The notes under the pieces were generated by a model. The model worked only from the letters and a program-made list of their open reading frames with translations. It had not been told where the DNA came from and did not search any database. A DNA stretch of 7,755 nucleotides from the NCBI GenBank assembly GCA_964400725.1, contig CAYNVS010000084.1:1-7755 (forward strand), read 5' to 3'. Both the position numbers and the translations under genes were made by a program. This document shows positions 7,118 through 7,755 of the stretch, one piece after another; the first letter of the stretch is position 1, and the number at the start of each line of letters is the position of its first letter. This stretch comes from CAYNVS01 sp964400725. Its GTDB lineage: Bacteria > Myxococcota_A > SURF-8 > CAYNVS01.

Positions 7118-7128
7118 ACTAAAAGTAC

Positions 7129-7157
7129 ATTTTAATGGCATTATCTTGCAAACGCAA
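7129..7157 (-). promoter_or_regulatory. Tentative sigma70 promoter for the giant frame
   Basis: TTGCGT (-35, 3 of 6 bases) is followed by a 17-base spacer and TAAAAT (-10, 5 of 6). Transcription would start near 7122, leaving a leader of about 48 bases. An overlapping GATAAT at 7143-7148 is an alternative -10. Confidence 0.35.
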
Positions 7158-7339
7158 CCGTTTTGACGACTATTGCGGCCGCGCCTGAAAAAAAAGCTTA
7201 GTTAAACGGTAAAGCGTTTATTATTAAGATTTTTGCAAGTTATTGCTAATTTTTCTTTTGCGTTATGCTAAAGGTTATTCGACATGCCGTTGCGTTGAGT
7301 TGCGCTCAGTAAATATTGCAAAATCAGATATGCGCCGTC

Positions 7340-7370
7340 GGCGTTATTATCAACGCCTGTAATTGTTTTT
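7340..7370 (+). terminator. Weak terminator-like hairpin
   Basis: GGCGTT, a six-base loop ATTATC, then AACGCC form a perfect 6-bp stem. TGTAATTG and a run of five T follow. The T run starts eight bases after the stem, further than in a standard intrinsic terminator, so this is tentative. Confidence 0.25.
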
Positions 7371-7386
7371 CAAACGGAGAAAAGTT

Positions 7387-7431
7387 ATGCGCCTAAAATA
7401 CAGTCCGAAAATATTATATAATATTATATAA
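7387..7431 (+). CDS. Possible 14-residue leader peptide
   Basis: GGAG at 7376-7379 lies seven bases before an ATG, the best-spaced Shine-Dalgarno in the intergenic region. The ORF MRLKYSPKILYNII ends in a TAA formed by the right edge of the 18-bp AT palindrome. No longer gene continues from it. It may be a short regulatory peptide, the remains of a gene start, or chance. Confidence 0.2.
   Translation: MRLKYSPKILYNII
7414..7431. promoter_or_regulatory. 18-bp perfect AT palindrome with TATAAT on both strands
   Basis: The two halves TTATATAAT and ATTATATAA are exact reverse complements. Each half holds a perfect TATAAT -10 element, at 7417-7422 on plus and 7428-7423 on minus. The region also reads as two direct copies of ATATTATATA at 7411-7430. 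Good -35 elements are not visible at 17 bases, so an operator or DNA-unwinding element is as likely as a promoter. Confidence 0.35.
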
Positions 7432-7499
7432 CCGTTCGACGAGGCGTATAATTTGAGACGGCTATTATAGCGAAATAAAACTCCAAGGCCGCGGAGATT

Positions 7500-7515
7500 G
7501 CGAAATTAATTTCGC
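7500..7515. repeat. 16-bp perfect palindrome
   Basis: GCGAAATT followed by AATTTCGC is an exact inverted repeat. It could be a dimer-binding operator. As RNA it would give a 6-bp stem with a TTAA loop followed by CGTTTTCC, a poor terminator. Confidence 0.3.
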
Positions 7516-7584
7516 CGTTTTCCTTGTATTAATCCGACGAGCGCGCCTTTTTCGGGTTGACCAAAAATGGGGACGCGTCATGGA

Positions 7585-7596
7585 CGCGCCGGCGCG
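7585..7596. repeat. 12-bp GC-only palindrome beside a short direct repeat
   Basis: CGCGCCGGCGCG is a perfect palindrome in an otherwise AT-rich stretch. Just before it, GGACGCG occurs twice four bases apart (7571-7577 and 7582-7588). Possible protein-binding site; nothing more can be said. Confidence 0.25.
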
Positions 7597-7619
7597 GCTA
7601 AAAATTTAAGCCTTTCAAT

Positions 7620-7648
7620 TTGATAATGAACGCGGCGTCTGATATATT
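7620..7648 (+). promoter_or_regulatory. Sigma70-type promoter for the divergent plus-strand gene
   Basis: TTGATA (7620-7625, 5 of 6 bases of the -35 consensus), an exact 17-base spacer, and TATATT (7643-7648, 5 of 6 of the -10). Transcription would start near 7655, giving a leader of about 44 bases before the ATG at 7699. This is the best promoter in the window. Confidence 0.6.
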
Positions 7649-7671
7649 AAAAAAATGCGTAATTTTTTTAA
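7647..7671. promoter_or_regulatory. A/T inverted repeat over the predicted transcription start
   Basis: TTAAAAAAAT (7647-7656) and ATTTTTTTAA (7662-7671) are perfect 10-bp inverted repeats around GCGTA. The repeat overlaps the end of the -10 element and covers the predicted +1, a usual repressor operator position. As RNA it would be a weak A-U hairpin in the leader. Confidence 0.4.
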
Positions 7672-7698
7672 TCTGCCATCTGACCGGTTGAGAGTTAA

Positions 7699-7755
7699 AT
7701 GAAAACTAACAATGCAGCGAATTCGGCCTTTTTAAAATCGGCTCTTATTTTCTTA
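7699..7755 (+). CDS. Start of a divergent gene with a signal-peptide-like N-terminus (partial)
   Basis: The first 19 codons read MKTNNAANSAFLKSALIFL and run off the window. A Lys near the start and a hydrophobic stretch beginning at residue 15 suggest a signal peptide or membrane anchor. GAGAG ends four bases before the ATG, a close and weak ribosome binding site. The good promoter at 7620-7648 supports the call. A 15-codon ORF starting at 7655 ends in a TGA overlapping this ATG, so translational coupling is possible. Function unknown. Confidence 0.5.
   Translation, partial: MKTNNAANSAFLKSALIFL

Larger units (their letters stand above)
7081..7698. other. AT-rich intergenic region between divergent genes
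   Basis: About 620 bases without a convincing long gene in any frame. It is visibly richer in A and T than the coding region. It holds candidate promoters for both flanking genes, several perfect palindromes and a 14-codon ORF with a strong ribosome binding site. No tRNA or recognisable structured RNA was found by eye; a small RNA cannot be ruled out. Confidence 0.6.

Noticed and set aside
7081..7698. tRNA, CRISPR array, riboswitch or insertion-sequence ends in the intergenic region
   Set aside because: No cloverleaf, regularly spaced direct repeats, known aptamer core or terminal inverted repeats with target duplication could be seen.
7655..7702. 15-codon plus-strand ORF (MRNFFNLPSDRLRVK) as an independent gene
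   Set aside because: It has no Shine-Dalgarno and starts inside the A/T inverted repeat. It is kept only as a possible coupling ORF for the gene at 7699.

Overview
The window is dominated by one uninterrupted minus-strand reading frame. It begins at an ATG at 7074 and has no in-frame stop down to base 1: 2358 codons, with the 3' end outside the window. The encoded polypeptide looks extracellular or cell-surface. It has a Sec signal peptide, a dockerin-like segment, about six Ig-like repeats, a region of roughly 500 residues resembling the BPI/LBP (TULIP) lipid-binding fold, and another Ig-like domain. Next comes a C-terminal sorting/anchor signal of the MYXO-CTERM/Synergist-CTERM style, followed in the same frame by a lipoprotein signal peptide with a lipobox. 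The rest is an acidic lipoprotein-like domain, a calcium-loop motif, five more Ig-like repeats, a Big_1-like domain, and the start of a last domain that may be cohesin-like.

The centre of interest is the junction at about 2836-3000. An end-of-protein anchor runs directly into a start-of-protein lipoprotein signal, and both share one Arg/Lys cluster. A one-base shift in the A4T4 run at 2900-2907 would put a TAG immediately after that cluster. The frame is therefore either two overlapping genes joined by an indel (sequencing error or real mutation), or a true fusion. Read as two proteins, they are a secreted, anchored Ig/BPI-like protein of about 1390 residues and a downstream Ig-rich lipoprotein of more than 940 residues.

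Region 7081-7698 is an AT-rich intergenic stretch of about 620 bases. It holds a ribosome binding site and a tentative promoter for the minus-strand gene, a series of perfect palindromes, a 14-codon ORF with a good Shine-Dalgarno, and a well-spaced sigma70-type promoter whose start site is covered by an A/T inverted repeat. That promoter precedes the first 19 codons of a divergent plus-strand gene at 7699 that runs off the window.

The organism is probably Gram-negative (lipobox, Sec signal, outer-surface Ig repeats). The Cys-containing C-terminal anchor with an Arg tail and the large dockerin/Ig proteins recall Myxococcota and other former Deltaproteobacteria or related candidate phyla. This assignment is an inference; the window has no phylogenetic marker. 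No rRNA, tRNA, CRISPR array, transposase or phage gene was seen.
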